37,236 nucleotides of DNA, from positions 1-37,236 of the forward strand of contig JAITJS010000052.1 in assembly GCA_031278815.1 (NCBI GenBank), read 5' to 3'. How positions within the stretch are numbered: position 1 is the stretch's first letter; each line of letters starts with the position of its first letter. Under the pieces are notes generated by a model. That model saw nothing but the letters and a program-made list of their open reading frames with translations. It was not told the DNA's origin and searched no databases. This document shows, one piece after another, positions 8,667-17,641 of the stretch. Both the position numbers and the translations under genes were made by a program. The DNA comes from Treponema sp. (GTDB taxonomy: Bacteria > Spirochaetota > Spirochaetia > Treponematales > Breznakiellaceae).

Positions 8667-9224
8667 ATGGCTGATGCACAAGCAACTGAGAGTCAGGAAG
8701 AAGGCTCTCCAGGGGGAGCGGGCTCCTCTAAGAAAAAAATTTCCGGCTTAATCGCTTTCTTGCCCCATTTGCTTAAATTTGTAGCGATTGGATTGGGAGC
8801 ATTGATATTGATCGTAACCGTGGTAGTGATTACCTATAGTATTCTCAACAAGGGAGGAAGATCTCAGACCGTAGTTCCGGAAAATTCCCCGTATATTGGG
8901 ACTAGGCCTCAGTATTCCATGTTTAGCGCCATCGGTATGATCCGGACCCGTACCAAGGATCCGACTCCTTATTCGGTGGTAGTCGATATGATTATCGGGT
9001 ATGATTTAAATAATGCACAGGCCGCCACCGAATTAACCGGGCGTTTGTATGAATTGCGGGATTTTGTACGGAGTTATTTCAGTAGTAAGTATGCGGAGGA
9101 TCTCCAGCCTGAAAATGAGGCTCGGTTAAAACAGGAGATTATAGAACTTCTCAATACCCGGGTGCTTAATACTGCAAAAGTACGGATGATCTTGTTTAAC
9201 CAGCTTGATGCCATGGAGATATAA
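8667..9224 (+). CDS. fliL: Flagellar basal body-associated protein FliL
   Basis: A 185-residue protein with a charged cytoplasmic tail (AQATESQEEGSPGG), one transmembrane helix (about 32-57) and a periplasmic FliL domain rich in beta/alpha segments. The C-terminus contains ELLNTRVLNTAKVRMILFNQ, typical of the family. FliL surrounds and supports stator units. A clear GGAGGT ribosome site precedes ATG 8667. The downstream 153-bp gap to fliM is unusual for this compact operon and holds two hairpins. Confidence 0.92.
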   Translation: MADAQATESQEEGSPGGAGSSKKKISGLIAFLPHLLKFVAIGLGALILIVTVVVITYSILNKGGRSQTVVPENSPYIGTRPQYSMFSAIGMIRTRTKDPTPYSVVVDMIIGYDLNNAQAATELTGRLYELRDFVRSYFSSKYAEDLQPENEARLKQEIIELLNTRVLNTAKVRMILFNQLDAMEI

Positions 9225-9275
9225 GGCAGAGGAAGGATTCCTAGGCCGAGGTGTTTTGTAGCAGGACAGGATTGA

Positions 9276-9345
9276 GCCGAGCACCGTTCAGGTGATCGGC
9301 TGTTTAGGGCAATCGAATTTAGGTAATTTGGGTGCCATTCGATTG
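9276..9345 (+). promoter_or_regulatory. Two stem-loops in the fliL-fliM gap
   Basis: First stem: GCCGAGCACC (9276-9285) with GGTGATCGGC (9291-9300), nine of ten pairs and a 5-nt loop. Second stem: CAATCGAAT (9310-9318) with ATTCGATTG (9337-9345), a perfect 9-bp match with an 18-nt loop. Neither has a strong T-run, so an mRNA processing or attenuation element is as likely as a terminator. Confidence 0.5.
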
Positions 9346-9377
9346 AATTTTCAAATGAGATGGTTTAGAATACGGGT

Positions 9378-10409
9378 ATGACCGAAGTCCTTTCTCAAAA
9401 TGAAATAGATCAACTACTTAGTGCGATTAACGCTGGAGATACTGAAACTGAAGATTTCAAGCCATCGACAGATATCCGTAAAATAAAGATCTATGATTTT
9501 AAGCGGCCTGATAAATTCTCTAAAGAACAGATCCGGACGGTTTCAATCATGCATGAGACCTTTGCCCGGCTCACCACCACGGCCCTTTCCGCAAACCTAC
9601 GCAGTATGGTCCATGTCCATGTGGCCTCGGTGGATCAGCTCACCTATGAAGAATTTATCCGGTCTATTCCGACTCCCACTACCTTAGCGATCATTAATAT
9701 GGATCCCTTAAAAGGGAACGCCATTCTGGAAATTGATCCTGCCATAACCTTTTCCATCATTGACCGCCTCTTTGGCGGTACCGGAGAGGGTACCAAAGTC
9801 CAGCACGAACTTACAGATATTGAAACATCGGTCATGGAAGGAATTATCGTTCGTATCTTGGGGAATATGCGGGAAGCCTGGACTACGGTGATAGACCTGC
9901 GGCCCAGGCTCGGTCAGATCGATACCAATCCTCAGTTTGCTCAAATCGTACCTCCCACGGAAATGGTGGTCTTGGTTACTCTGGAGACCAAGGTCGGGGA
10001 GGTCGAGGGGATGATGAATTTCTGTATACCCTACCTCACCATTGAACCGATAATCGGTAAACTTTCAGCCCAGTTCTGGTATTCCTCGGTGCGCCGGGGG
10101 ACCACTACAGAGAATCTGAATATACTCAAGGAAAAGTTGGCAAGTGTCGATGTTAATGTAGTAGCTGAGATAGGGACGATTCAGATAGCGGTACGGGATG
10201 TATTGGATCTGCGGGCAGGGGATGTGATCTGTTTATACAATACCAAAGTGGGAGATCCTTATTCCCTTAATATCGGTAATAAAAAGAAATTTCTCTGTCG
10301 GCCAGGGATCATTGGGAAAAAAATGGCAGTCCAGGTTATTAAAAAGGTCGCGGAAATTAAACAAGAAGATTTTATAGAGATTGCATCGGATGGGGAGGAA
10401 ACGCTATGA
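9378..10409 (+). CDS. fliM: Flagellar motor switch protein FliM
   Basis: A 343-residue C-ring protein. The N-terminal LSQNEIDQLLSAI is the CheY-P-binding peptide, the middle CheC-like domain contains the LFGGTGEG loop that contacts FliG, and the last ~75 residues form the SpoA domain (VDVNVVAEIGTIQIAVRDVLDL) that pairs with FliY/FliN. It transmits chemotaxis signals to rotation direction. No strong ribosome site is visible before ATG 9378 (the upstream bases read GAATACGGGT), so translation may depend on the hairpin region. The stop overlaps the start of fliY. Confidence 0.95.
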   Translation: MTEVLSQNEIDQLLSAINAGDTETEDFKPSTDIRKIKIYDFKRPDKFSKEQIRTVSIMHETFARLTTTALSANLRSMVHVHVASVDQLTYEEFIRSIPTPTTLAIINMDPLKGNAILEIDPAITFSIIDRLFGGTGEGTKVQHELTDIETSVMEGIIVRILGNMREAWTTVIDLRPRLGQIDTNPQFAQIVPPTEMVVLVTLETKVGEVEGMMNFCIPYLTIEPIIGKLSAQFWYSSVRRGTTTENLNILKEKLASVDVNVVAEIGTIQIAVRDVLDLRAGDVICLYNTKVGDPYSLNIGNKKKFLCRPGIIGKKMAVQVIKKVAEIKQEDFIEIASDGEETL

Positions 10410-11455
10410 GTGACGGTACACTTTCGCAAGCTGAACTTGATGCATTATTGGCTGGAGCGGGGGAGAGTTCTGTAGCACTTGCGGGAGGTAACGACCATGA
10501 ACGGCAAGTTTTGCAAAATTTTCTCGTTTCCTCAGTGGATAGTCTAGCCGTCAATTTTTCTCAATTGACGGCTAGCGAAATTTCCCTCAAGGGGCCAGAG
10601 ATATCCTTCACCAACCAGGATACGTTGCTCGAACAGCTTCCCCCTATGGTTACCATGGTTAAAGCGGATTTTAACGCCGGTTTTCCTGGTGAACACCTGT
10701 TTATTATGGGGGAGGTCACGGCCAAGGCTATTGCGGCCCATATGACTCAGGAAGAGGATATTCAAATGGACGCTATGGCTCTCTCGGTCATTGGAGAGTT
10801 GGTGTCCACCCTAGTGGGGACCCAAATTACGGCCCTAACCAAACAGACCGGTAATAAGTCCATTGCCTCGATTTCTCCTGAGGCAAGCAATGTGCCTAAA
10901 GCGGTAGTTGCGTTACCTCGGGGTGATTTTTCCACTGCTCTCTATCAGCTTGATCTAGGAGACGGAAATACGCAACCCTTTTGGGAAATATATGGTTCTA
11001 GGGTATCAGAAAGTATTGCCCGTTCTTTAGATAAAAATACGGCTTCGGCTGTTGGATCTTCGTCGTCTCCGCGGAACAGTACTATGTCTGCTAGAGGGGG
11101 GGGTATGTCAGGTATAGGTAATAGTGGGATGTTAGGACAGCCAGCGCAGGTACAATCAGTACAGTTCCCAGGTCTTACACCTCATCCAACGACTCAAGAG
11201 CAGGGAAATATCGGTCTTATCATGGATGTTTTCATGGAAATGACCGTGGAATTGGGTCGTACCAAGAAACTTATCAAGGAAATCTTGGGAATGGGTGAAG
11301 GTACTATCATTGAGTTGGATAAACTTGCCGGTGAACCGGTGGATATTTTAGTGAATCATAAACTTATCGCTAAAGGTGAAGTGGTAGTTATTGATGAAAA
11401 TTTCGGTGTTCGGGTCACAGAAATTGTTTCTCCCACAGAACGTATGCAGGATTAA
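10406..11455 (+). CDS. fliY: Flagellar motor switch protein FliY (FliN family)
   Basis: A 349-residue switch protein that starts inside fliM (ATGA overlap). It has an N-terminal GTLSQAELDALLAG peptide like FliM's CheY-binding helix, a CheC-like middle domain (about 35-205), a low-complexity Ser/Gly/Asn-rich linker (about 215-260) and a C-terminal SpoA domain (about 268-345; LDKLAGEPVDILVNHKLIAKG). This is the long FliY form rather than short FliN. The family can dephosphorylate CheY-P in Bacillus; whether this one does cannot be judged here. A 13-bp hairpin (10544-10575) and a G8 tract (11096-11103) lie inside the gene. Confidence 0.93.
   Translation: MSDGTLSQAELDALLAGAGESSVALAGGNDHERQVLQNFLVSSVDSLAVNFSQLTASEISLKGPEISFTNQDTLLEQLPPMVTMVKADFNAGFPGEHLFIMGEVTAKAIAAHMTQEEDIQMDAMALSVIGELVSTLVGTQITALTKQTGNKSIASISPEASNVPKAVVALPRGDFSTALYQLDLGDGNTQPFWEIYGSRVSESIARSLDKNTASAVGSSSSPRNSTMSARGGGMSGIGNSGMLGQPAQVQSVQFPGLTPHPTTQEQGNIGLIMDVFMEMTVELGRTKKLIKEILGMGEGTIIELDKLAGEPVDILVNHKLIAKGEVVVIDENFGVRVTEIVSPTERMQD
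10544..10575 (+). repeat. Perfect 13-bp hairpin inside fliY
   Basis: CTAGCCGTCAATT (10544-10556), 6-nt loop TTTCTC, then AATTGACGGCTAG (10563-10575). A perfect 13-bp inverted repeat within coding sequence is rare by chance. It may slow translation, mark an RNase site or bind a protein. Confidence 0.75.
11096..11103 (+). repeat. G8 homopolymer in the fliY linker
   Basis: Eight G in frame encode part of the Ala-Arg-Gly-Gly-Gly-Met linker. A one-base change would shift frame before the SpoA domain and remove motor-switch assembly. It may simply be a Gly-rich linker codon run. Confidence 0.6.
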
Positions 11456-11538
11456 GTTCAATAGAACCTAGGTCAGATTGAGTTAGTTCAAAACCGGAAG
11501 GCTTTGTTTTATGAGGCGTCCTGCCCGAGGAAGGATAC

Positions 11539-11643
11539 ATGTATGTTTCATTGAGGGCAGCCCGTGGAGACCGGGTACGGTTGTTATGGGATAGTATGGG
11601 CACTGTATTCACCTCGCAAACCGGCATGTATAGGCTGGAGTAA
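11539..11643 (+). CDS. Possible 34-residue small protein or leader ORF before fliO
   Basis: In the 209-bp gap between fliY and fliO, ATG 11539 follows a good GAGGAAGG ribosome site by 4-6 nt and opens a 34-codon frame ending at TAA 11641. The peptide begins MYVSLRAARGDRVRLLWDS and ends GMYRLE. It is in the same frame as fliO, separated from it by TAA, TAG and TAG. It could be a leader peptide coupling translation to fliO or an unannotated small protein. No homologue is recognised. Confidence 0.4.
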   Translation: MYVSLRAARGDRVRLLWDSMGTVFTSQTGMYRLE

Positions 11644-11664
11644 TAGTTTTTGTAGTTCAGTTAT

Positions 11665-12312
11665 TTGGGAGGGGAAAAACTGGGATCCTTTCGTATAAGC
11701 ATTGTCATCATGGTACTTATTAACAGCCTCTGGACAGGGAGCGTCGAATTATCCGCCCAAACGCAAGACACTCTATCGGGAACGGGAGAACGTACCGATC
11801 CTCAAGGGGGTTTGGTTCGTGCAGAGGAACAGGTAATGCCCTTAGGACCTTCCACGGTGGACATCCCTTCTAATCAGGGGGCGGTTTCTTTTTTTACGAT
11901 CCTCCGGATGATCCTGGTTCTTGCCTTGGCCGCAGGGGCGATTTATGGGGTGGTTTTTTTTCTTAAACGGATTTCCCATCCTCCTGATCAAAAAGATCCC
12001 CATCTCAAGGTATTGGCAGGGGTGCATCTCGGTTCTAATCGCTTTGTGCATGTGGTATCCCTCGGTGCTCAAGCTTGGCTTTTGGGAGCCGGTGAGGGAG
12101 GAGTCTCCCTTATAGCCGAGATAACGGACCGGGAAACCATAGACACCATGCTCATGGATGCGTCGCGAAGGCATGCTGAAACAGGAGCCGGTAAATTGCT
12201 TGATTTTTCCCAGTTGCTTCGCCGTTTGGGAGGGGAAGCAGGGCCGGATCCTCAAGCCCGACTCAAGGCAGAGAATGTCCGTAAACGGCGGGAACGTTTG
12301 AGGGGGCTCTAA
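11665..12312 (+). CDS. fliO: Flagellar export protein FliO (FliZ)
   Basis: About 210 residues with a hydrophobic N-terminal segment (SIVIMVLINSLW), a second transmembrane helix (ILRMILVLALAAGAIYGVVF) and a basic cytoplasmic domain containing LKVLAGVHLGSNRFVHVV, the FliO core. FliO helps assemble the FliP ring of the export gate. The start is uncertain: TTG 11665 is the outermost frame limit, but the only good ribosome site (GGGAGGGG, 11667-11674) overlaps it and would better serve a CTG at 11680; ATG 11710 would cut the first hydrophobic segment. fliP begins 1 bp after the stop. Confidence 0.85.
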   Translation: MGGEKLGSFRISIVIMVLINSLWTGSVELSAQTQDTLSGTGERTDPQGGLVRAEEQVMPLGPSTVDIPSNQGAVSFFTILRMILVLALAAGAIYGVVFFLKRISHPPDQKDPHLKVLAGVHLGSNRFVHVVSLGAQAWLLGAGEGGVSLIAEITDRETIDTMLMDASRRHAETGAGKLLDFSQLLRRLGGEAGPDPQARLKAENVRKRRERLRGL

Positions 12313-12313
12313 G

Positions 12314-13138
12314 ATGAGGGGTAAGCTCGTAGGGCTAGGGTGCTTGGCTCTCTTGTATATCCTGGGACTGTTTAGGGTGCCCATGATGCATGCCCAAACG
12401 TTCCCGGATATGGGGACTTCTGGAACCGTAGCTATCCCGGCTCCTTCTGCAAATCCGGTGATTCCCTTCATCGATCTTTCGATCCGGAACCCCGAAACCG
12501 GGCAAGAAGTGGCTTTTTCTCTCCAGCTGCTCCTACTTATTACGGTTCTTTCCCTTGCTCCCAGCATCATTATCCTTATGACCAGCTTCTTACGGATTTC
12601 TATCGTCCTGGATTTTATCAAGCGGGCCTTATCCCTTCAACAGGTTCCGCCGAATCAGGTAATTTTGGGGATTTCCTTGTTTTTGACCGTCTTCATCATG
12701 TGGCCCACCTTTGAAACCATCTACGAGAACTCGGTGCAGCCCTTGGCAGGGGGAACCATTTCAGTGGAGGAAGCCTATCGAGCGGCTGAAGGGCCGCTAC
12801 GGCTCTTTATGTACCGCCAGATGCGGAATCATCCGGATAATATCAGACTGTTCATGGCGATGCGGGGACTGGAACGGCCGGAAACCTTGGCGGATGTGCC
12901 GACCTATGTGCTGATTCCCGCCTTTATCTTGAATGAATTAACCGTGGCCTTCAAAATAGGGATACTCCTTTTTATTCCCTTTATTGTGATCGATATGGTA
13001 GTGGCCAGTGCTCTCATGTCTATGGGGATGATCATGCTGCCTCCGGTGATGATTTCCATGCCCTTCAAGCTCATCCTGTTCATTCTTGTTGATGGGTGGG
13101 GACTCTTGACGGATCAACTGGTCCGTTCGTTTGTATAG
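12314..13138 (+). CDS. fliP: Flagellar type III export protein FliP
   Basis: A 274-residue inner-membrane protein with a cleavable signal-like N-terminus (LVGLGCLALLYILGLF, then HAQ near residue 28), four later membrane helices and the conserved LSLAPSIIILMTSFLRISIV motif. FliP forms most of the core export-gate ring with FliQ and FliR. Follows fliO by one base and precedes fliQ by 9 bp. Confidence 0.96.
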   Translation: MRGKLVGLGCLALLYILGLFRVPMMHAQTFPDMGTSGTVAIPAPSANPVIPFIDLSIRNPETGQEVAFSLQLLLLITVLSLAPSIIILMTSFLRISIVLDFIKRALSLQQVPPNQVILGISLFLTVFIMWPTFETIYENSVQPLAGGTISVEEAYRAAEGPLRLFMYRQMRNHPDNIRLFMAMRGLERPETLADVPTYVLIPAFILNELTVAFKIGILLFIPFIVIDMVVASALMSMGMIMLPPVMISMPFKLILFILVDGWGLLTDQLVRSFV

Positions 13139-13147
13139 GATGAAGGG

Positions 13148-13417
13148 ATGAGTATCGGTGAAATAACCACCCTCTTGCGAGGGGGTATCTTGCAAATCCT
13201 TTTATTGGCGGCTCCCTTGCTTTTTTCCGCGCTGGTGGTGGGCCTGGTAGTGGCCATACTCCAGGCTACTACCTCGATCCAGGAACAGACCCTTACCTTT
13301 GTCCCTAAAATTATCGCTATCCTCTTGGTGCTGGCATTTTTGGGAGGCTGGATGTTTTCTTCTTTGGAGGATTATACGATCCGGTTATTCAGGATGATTC
13401 CAGACATGGCGCGGTAA
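13148..13417 (+). CDS. fliQ: Flagellar type III export protein FliQ
   Basis: An 89-residue protein of two transmembrane helices with the FliQ core VGLVVAILQATTSIQEQTLTF. It surrounds the FliP/FliR core of the export gate. The length is standard. Sits between fliP and fliR in the canonical order. Confidence 0.96.
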   Translation: MSIGEITTLLRGGILQILLLAAPLLFSALVVGLVVAILQATTSIQEQTLTFVPKIIAILLVLAFLGGWMFSSLEDYTIRLFRMIPDMAR

Positions 13418-13439
13418 CAGAGAGAGAAGTGGAAACCCT

Positions 13440-14267
13440 ATGATTGAAGAGCTACTGATTCAGGCGCCGATGTTTATGCTGATCGCGGTTAGGGCCTTGG
13501 CCATGATTGAAACGGCCCCGCTCCTGTCCTCTGCTGGGATTCCTCAGGTGGCAAAGCTTGCCTTAGCCGGCTTCGCTGCATATACGGCCTTCCCCGCGGC
13601 AGAAGCTACCCTGGGGGCCCTGGTGCTAGGCGGGGATATAGGCCTCTATAGCCTGAGCTTCTTGCTCCTGGTAATAGGAGAGGGAATTATCGGCCTCATC
13701 TTGGGTTTTTTTTTAACTATCATATTTTCAGCCTTTGCCACTGCGGGACAGTTCTTTTCCCTGCAGATGGGCTTTGGCGCCTCAGAAACCTTCGATCCCC
13801 TTGCCCAGGTAGAAAATCCCCTCATGGGCCAATACCTCAATTTGGTGGCTATGTTGGTTTTCCTTTCTATGGGGGGCTTTAGGGCCCTCTTTCTCGAAGG
13901 GTTTTGGCATTCCCTGCAATCCATCAGTATCATGCACCTCATAGAAGGGAGGGAAGGGGTGATGCGTATGGTCCTTTCAGGACTCTCTCAGTTGTTTCTG
14001 GATGCCATCATCATTTCTATGCCTATTCTAGGTACTCTTTTTTTGACCTCCCTCTCCACGGGGCTTATTTCTAAAGCCGCCCCGCAGATTAATATTCTCT
14101 CAGAAGGGTTTCCTATATCCATCACCGTAGCCTTTGTGCTCATCTTTGCCACCTTGCCGTTCATGGTGGAAGCCTTTAGCCGAGTGGTGGATGCAGGGTT
14201 CCAGAGTCTGGAAACCCTCTATAGCCGGATCGGGCTACAAATCAGTGCCTTTGAGGAGGCTCTATGA
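13440..14267 (+). CDS. fliR: Flagellar type III export protein FliR
   Basis: A 275-residue polytopic membrane protein with FliR motifs (RALAMIETAPLLSSAGIPQ near the start and GQFFSLQMGFGASETFDPL in the middle). One FliR copy closes the FliP5-FliQ4 spiral and contacts FlhB. Its stop overlaps the flhB start by four bases (ATGA), implying translational coupling. Confidence 0.95.
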   Translation: MIEELLIQAPMFMLIAVRALAMIETAPLLSSAGIPQVAKLALAGFAAYTAFPAAEATLGALVLGGDIGLYSLSFLLLVIGEGIIGLILGFFLTIIFSAFATAGQFFSLQMGFGASETFDPLAQVENPLMGQYLNLVAMLVFLSMGGFRALFLEGFWHSLQSISIMHLIEGREGVMRMVLSGLSQLFLDAIIISMPILGTLFLTSLSTGLISKAAPQINILSEGFPISITVAFVLIFATLPFMVEAFSRVVDAGFQSLETLYSRIGLQISAFEEAL

Positions 14268-15442
14268 AGACGCCGCCCCTGCCCGGTGGGAATTGCCGCC
14301 GGTTTTATGATAATGCTTCCGCGTTACGGTTCGCCGCGGTCATGGATCTCCAGTGGTTTGCCGCGGAAGATGAAGGCCGGACCGAAGAACCTTCGGAATA
14401 TAAGATACGGAGAACCCGGGAAGAGGAAGGCAGGGTTGCCAAAAGCCAGGAACTCATCAGCGCTCTGGGGCTCCTCTTGCCTGCGCTAGGACTCCTCTTT
14501 TTGGCGCCCTTCATGCTGCGGACCTGTGTAGAAATGGTTCGGTTTTTTCTGCTCCGGGTGAACGAGCTGGACCCTGCCCAGAACCGGACCATCTTAGGCT
14601 TGGTGTTTTCTTATTATATTCGGTTGAGCCTCCCTATCCTGGCCATAGCCCTGGGGGCGGCGCTCTTTTCCAATCTGGTACAGACGGGTTTACTCTTTAC
14701 CACCAAACCCTTGATGCCCAATTTTTCCAAGATCCTCCCCCATTTTGGGCGTTATTTCCAGAAAACCCTATTTTCTGTAGAAGGGCTATTTAATTTTTTT
14801 AAATCCACGATTAAAATGGTAATTATCGGGGGAGCGGCCTTTTTCCTTATCCGCTCCCGGTTTGCAGAGTTGGCAAACTTGCAAACCGCGAGTTTGTGGT
14901 TGGGGATACAGACGGTGGCTTCCTTGGCCATACGAATGCTCATCATCTCGGCTTTGCTCTTGTTACTGCTTTCTATTCCGGATTATATGTTCCAGCGTTG
15001 GCAGTACCGGGAATCCCTCAAGATGACCAAACAGGAAGTCAAGGAAGAGCACAAGATGTATGAGGGAGATCCCTTAGTCAAGTCCCGGCTCCGCAGCCGT
15101 ATGCGGGAGCTTTTGAGTCAGAATATGGCTATCAATGTGCCTAAGGCGGATGTGGTTATCACTAATCCTACCCATGTGGCGGTTGCTTTGGAGTATAACC
15201 GGACGAATATGGCTGCTCCCCAAGTTACCGCTAAGGGTGAAGATGAAATGGCCTTCAGGATCCGCCGTATTGCCCAGGATCATGGGGTACCCTTGGTGGA
15301 GAATAAGCCCCTCGCCCGGGCCCTCTATGCAGAGACGAAAGTTGGGGATATGGTACCGGAAGCCTACTGGGAAATTGTGGCGGTGGTCTTGAGTAAAGTG
15401 ATGAAAATTAACGAAGAACGCCGGCGAACCCAGCGCGTATAA
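14264..15442 (+). CDS. flhB: Flagellar export specificity switch FlhB
   Basis: A 392-residue protein with four transmembrane helices after a cytoplasmic N-terminus containing EEPSEYKIRRTREEEGRVAKS, and a C-terminal cytoplasmic domain with the NPTH self-cleavage site (VVITNPTHVAVALEY). Cleavage switches export from hook to filament substrates upon FliK signalling. ATG 14264 is supported by GAGGAG and the ATGA overlap with fliR. It gives a 26-residue extension relative to a start at ATG 14342 (MDLQWFAAEDEGRTEEP), which resembles the conserved beginning, so the shorter form remains possible. Confidence 0.94.
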   Translation: MKTPPLPGGNCRRFYDNASALRFAAVMDLQWFAAEDEGRTEEPSEYKIRRTREEEGRVAKSQELISALGLLLPALGLLFLAPFMLRTCVEMVRFFLLRVNELDPAQNRTILGLVFSYYIRLSLPILAIALGAALFSNLVQTGLLFTTKPLMPNFSKILPHFGRYFQKTLFSVEGLFNFFKSTIKMVIIGGAAFFLIRSRFAELANLQTASLWLGIQTVASLAIRMLIISALLLLLLSIPDYMFQRWQYRESLKMTKQEVKEEHKMYEGDPLVKSRLRSRMRELLSQNMAINVPKADVVITNPTHVAVALEYNRTNMAAPQVTAKGEDEMAFRIRRIAQDHGVPLVENKPLARALYAETKVGDMVPEAYWEIVAVVLSKVMKINEERRRTQRV

Positions 15443-15508
15443 GCCGGTTCTCCGCCCTTTCTGCGGAAAGGGTCAGGGCGATTGATTGAGAAGGAGTGCG
15501 AGTACAGT

Positions 15509-17626
15509 ATGGCCAATGGGGTACATGCGAATAATACAGCCCAGCCGGGTAATTTTGTAAGAGAGTCCCAGGATCTGTTCATCGCTATTGGTGTGGTGGT
15601 AGTGGTGATCATGATCATTGTACCCCTGCCAACGATCTTACTGGATACCCTCATGGCCACGAACCTGGTGTTCTCTCTGTTCATCCTCCTCATCGTGCTT
15701 TACACCAAGAAGGCCACGGATTTCAATGTGTTTCCTACGGTTCTCTTGATCGTTACGGTCTTCGGCCTGGCCCTGAATATTTCTTCCACCCGGCTCATCC
15801 TCACCCAGGGGGAGCGCTTTGACGGCCGGATGATCCGGGCCTTCTCTACCTTTGTGGTTGGTTCGGGCGGGACCGATGGATTGGTAGTGGGGTTCATTAT
15901 CTTCATCGCCATCATTGCGGTCCAGGTGGTGGTCATCACCAAAGGTTCCACCCGGATCTGCGAAGTGGCGGCCCGTTTCGCGCTGGACGCCCTGCCGGGC
16001 AAGCAAATGGCCATTGACGGCCTCTATAGTTCCGGGGCCATTACCGAGGAGGAGTCCCGAATTCGGAAACAGGAACTACAGAAGGAAGTGGATTTTTACG
16101 GCGCCATGGATGGTTCCAGTAAATTCGTATCCGGCAATGTGAAGATAGGGATATTTATGACCGCCATCAATATCCTGGGGGGGCTCATTATCGGTACGGC
16201 CTTTCATGGAGAGCCTTTAAGCGCCGCTCTAGGCACCTACATTGCCTTTTCTGTGGGGGATGGGCTGCTTTCGCAGTTTCCTGCGCTCCTCGTATCGACT
16301 GCCACGGGTATCGCGGTTACCCGTTCCGCGTCAAACGGAACCTTCGGGGAGGACATTTCGCTCCAGTTTTCCCGGGACGCGCGGATTTATTGGATCGGCG
16401 CCTTGGTACTCTTGGGCTTTGCTCTGCTTCCGGGTTTTCCCTGGTATGTACTCATTCCTATGGCCTTGGCATTAGGATTTTTCGCCTTTAAATTAGGGCA
16501 GACCCAACAGCGAAAGGCGAATTTCAATGCTATGATGCGTAAAACGGCGGATCCGCAGAAACTCCAGGGCGGCGCAACGGGCGAGCTTTCTCCGGTAGTG
16601 CCCCTGGACACCCTATCCCTTGAATTGGGCTACGGCCTCATTCCCTTGGTGGATAAGGATAAAGGGGCGGAGCTGTTAGAGCGGGTCCAGGGGATCCGCA
16701 AACAAGCGGGTTTAGAGTTGGGGCTGGTTATACCCAAGATTCGGATCATCGATAATATGTTGCTTGAACCCTCGGAATATTGTTTCAAAATTCGAGGGGT
16801 CGATACAGGCCGGGGTAAGATCCGGATGGGGTACTATCTTTGTATGAATCCTGGGAGCGTCCGGGAAGAGATACTCGGTGAAAAAACCCGAGAGCCGGTT
16901 TTTGGCCTTCCGGCCTTGTGGATAAGCGAGGATAAGCGGGATGCCGCTGAACGGGCCGGGTACACCGTGGTCGATCCCCCCTCCATGATCGCGACCCATT
17001 TGACGGAGATCATCCGGCGTCATGCCGCGGAAATACTGGGCCGGCAGGAAACCCAGGCCATTCTGGATACCCTGCGGAGGGAATACCCCGCGCTGGTAGA
17101 GGAGGCTCAGAGTCAGAAGGCCTTGAATGTAGGTGAAATCCAAAAGGTCCTCCAAGGGCTGCTCAAAGAACAGGTCTCCATCCGTAACATGGTAACGATT
17201 TTGGAAGCCTTAGCGGATTTTGCCCCGGTAACCCGGGATACCCGGTTCCTTACGGAAAAGGCTCGGCAGGCCCTGGGGAGGCAGATTTGCCATCGTTATG
17301 CGGATAATCGCCTGATGCTCCATGTACTCACCTTGGATCCTGCCGTGGAACAGAAGATCATCGATAGTCGGGTGGAAACCAGTTCCGGGATCGTATCAGC
17401 CCTGGATCCGGCAGTTCAAAACGCCTGGATAAAGGCCCTTACCCGGTCGGTCGCGGCGGTACAAGAACACGGGTGGTACCCGATTATTGTCTGTTCAGAA
17501 TCTGCCCGATATTTGGTGAAGTCGTCCTCCGACCGGGACCTGCCGGATTTGGTGGTCCTCTCCGTGCCGGAGATCGTAGCGGATGTTACCTTAGAATCGG
17601 TAGGGGTCATAAGGTTGGACCATTAA
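15509..17626 (+). CDS. flhA: Flagellar export gate protein FlhA
   Basis: About 705 residues: eight transmembrane helices in the first 330, the cytoplasmic FHIPEP-type loop (GDARFALDALPGKQMAIDG-like sequence, here VAARFALDALPGKQMAIDG) and a large C-terminal cytoplasmic domain that docks export chaperones. Forms the nonameric ring under the FliPQR gate. I prefer ATG 15509 (AAGGAG upstream at 12 nt) over the TTG at 15482, which would add nine polar residues. Confidence 0.95.
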   Translation: MANGVHANNTAQPGNFVRESQDLFIAIGVVVVVIMIIVPLPTILLDTLMATNLVFSLFILLIVLYTKKATDFNVFPTVLLIVTVFGLALNISSTRLILTQGERFDGRMIRAFSTFVVGSGGTDGLVVGFIIFIAIIAVQVVVITKGSTRICEVAARFALDALPGKQMAIDGLYSSGAITEEESRIRKQELQKEVDFYGAMDGSSKFVSGNVKIGIFMTAINILGGLIIGTAFHGEPLSAALGTYIAFSVGDGLLSQFPALLVSTATGIAVTRSASNGTFGEDISLQFSRDARIYWIGALVLLGFALLPGFPWYVLIPMALALGFFAFKLGQTQQRKANFNAMMRKTADPQKLQGGATGELSPVVPLDTLSLELGYGLIPLVDKDKGAELLERVQGIRKQAGLELGLVIPKIRIIDNMLLEPSEYCFKIRGVDTGRGKIRMGYYLCMNPGSVREEILGEKTREPVFGLPALWISEDKRDAAERAGYTVVDPPSMIATHLTEIIRRHAAEILGRQETQAILDTLRREYPALVEEAQSQKALNVGEIQKVLQGLLKEQVSIRNMVTILEALADFAPVTRDTRFLTEKARQALGRQICHRYADNRLMLHVLTLDPAVEQKIIDSRVETSSGIVSALDPAVQNAWIKALTRSVAAVQEHGWYPIIVCSESARYLVKSSSDRDLPDLVVLSVPEIVADVTLESVGVIRLDH

Positions 17627-17641
17627 GGAGCAAGCGAACAA

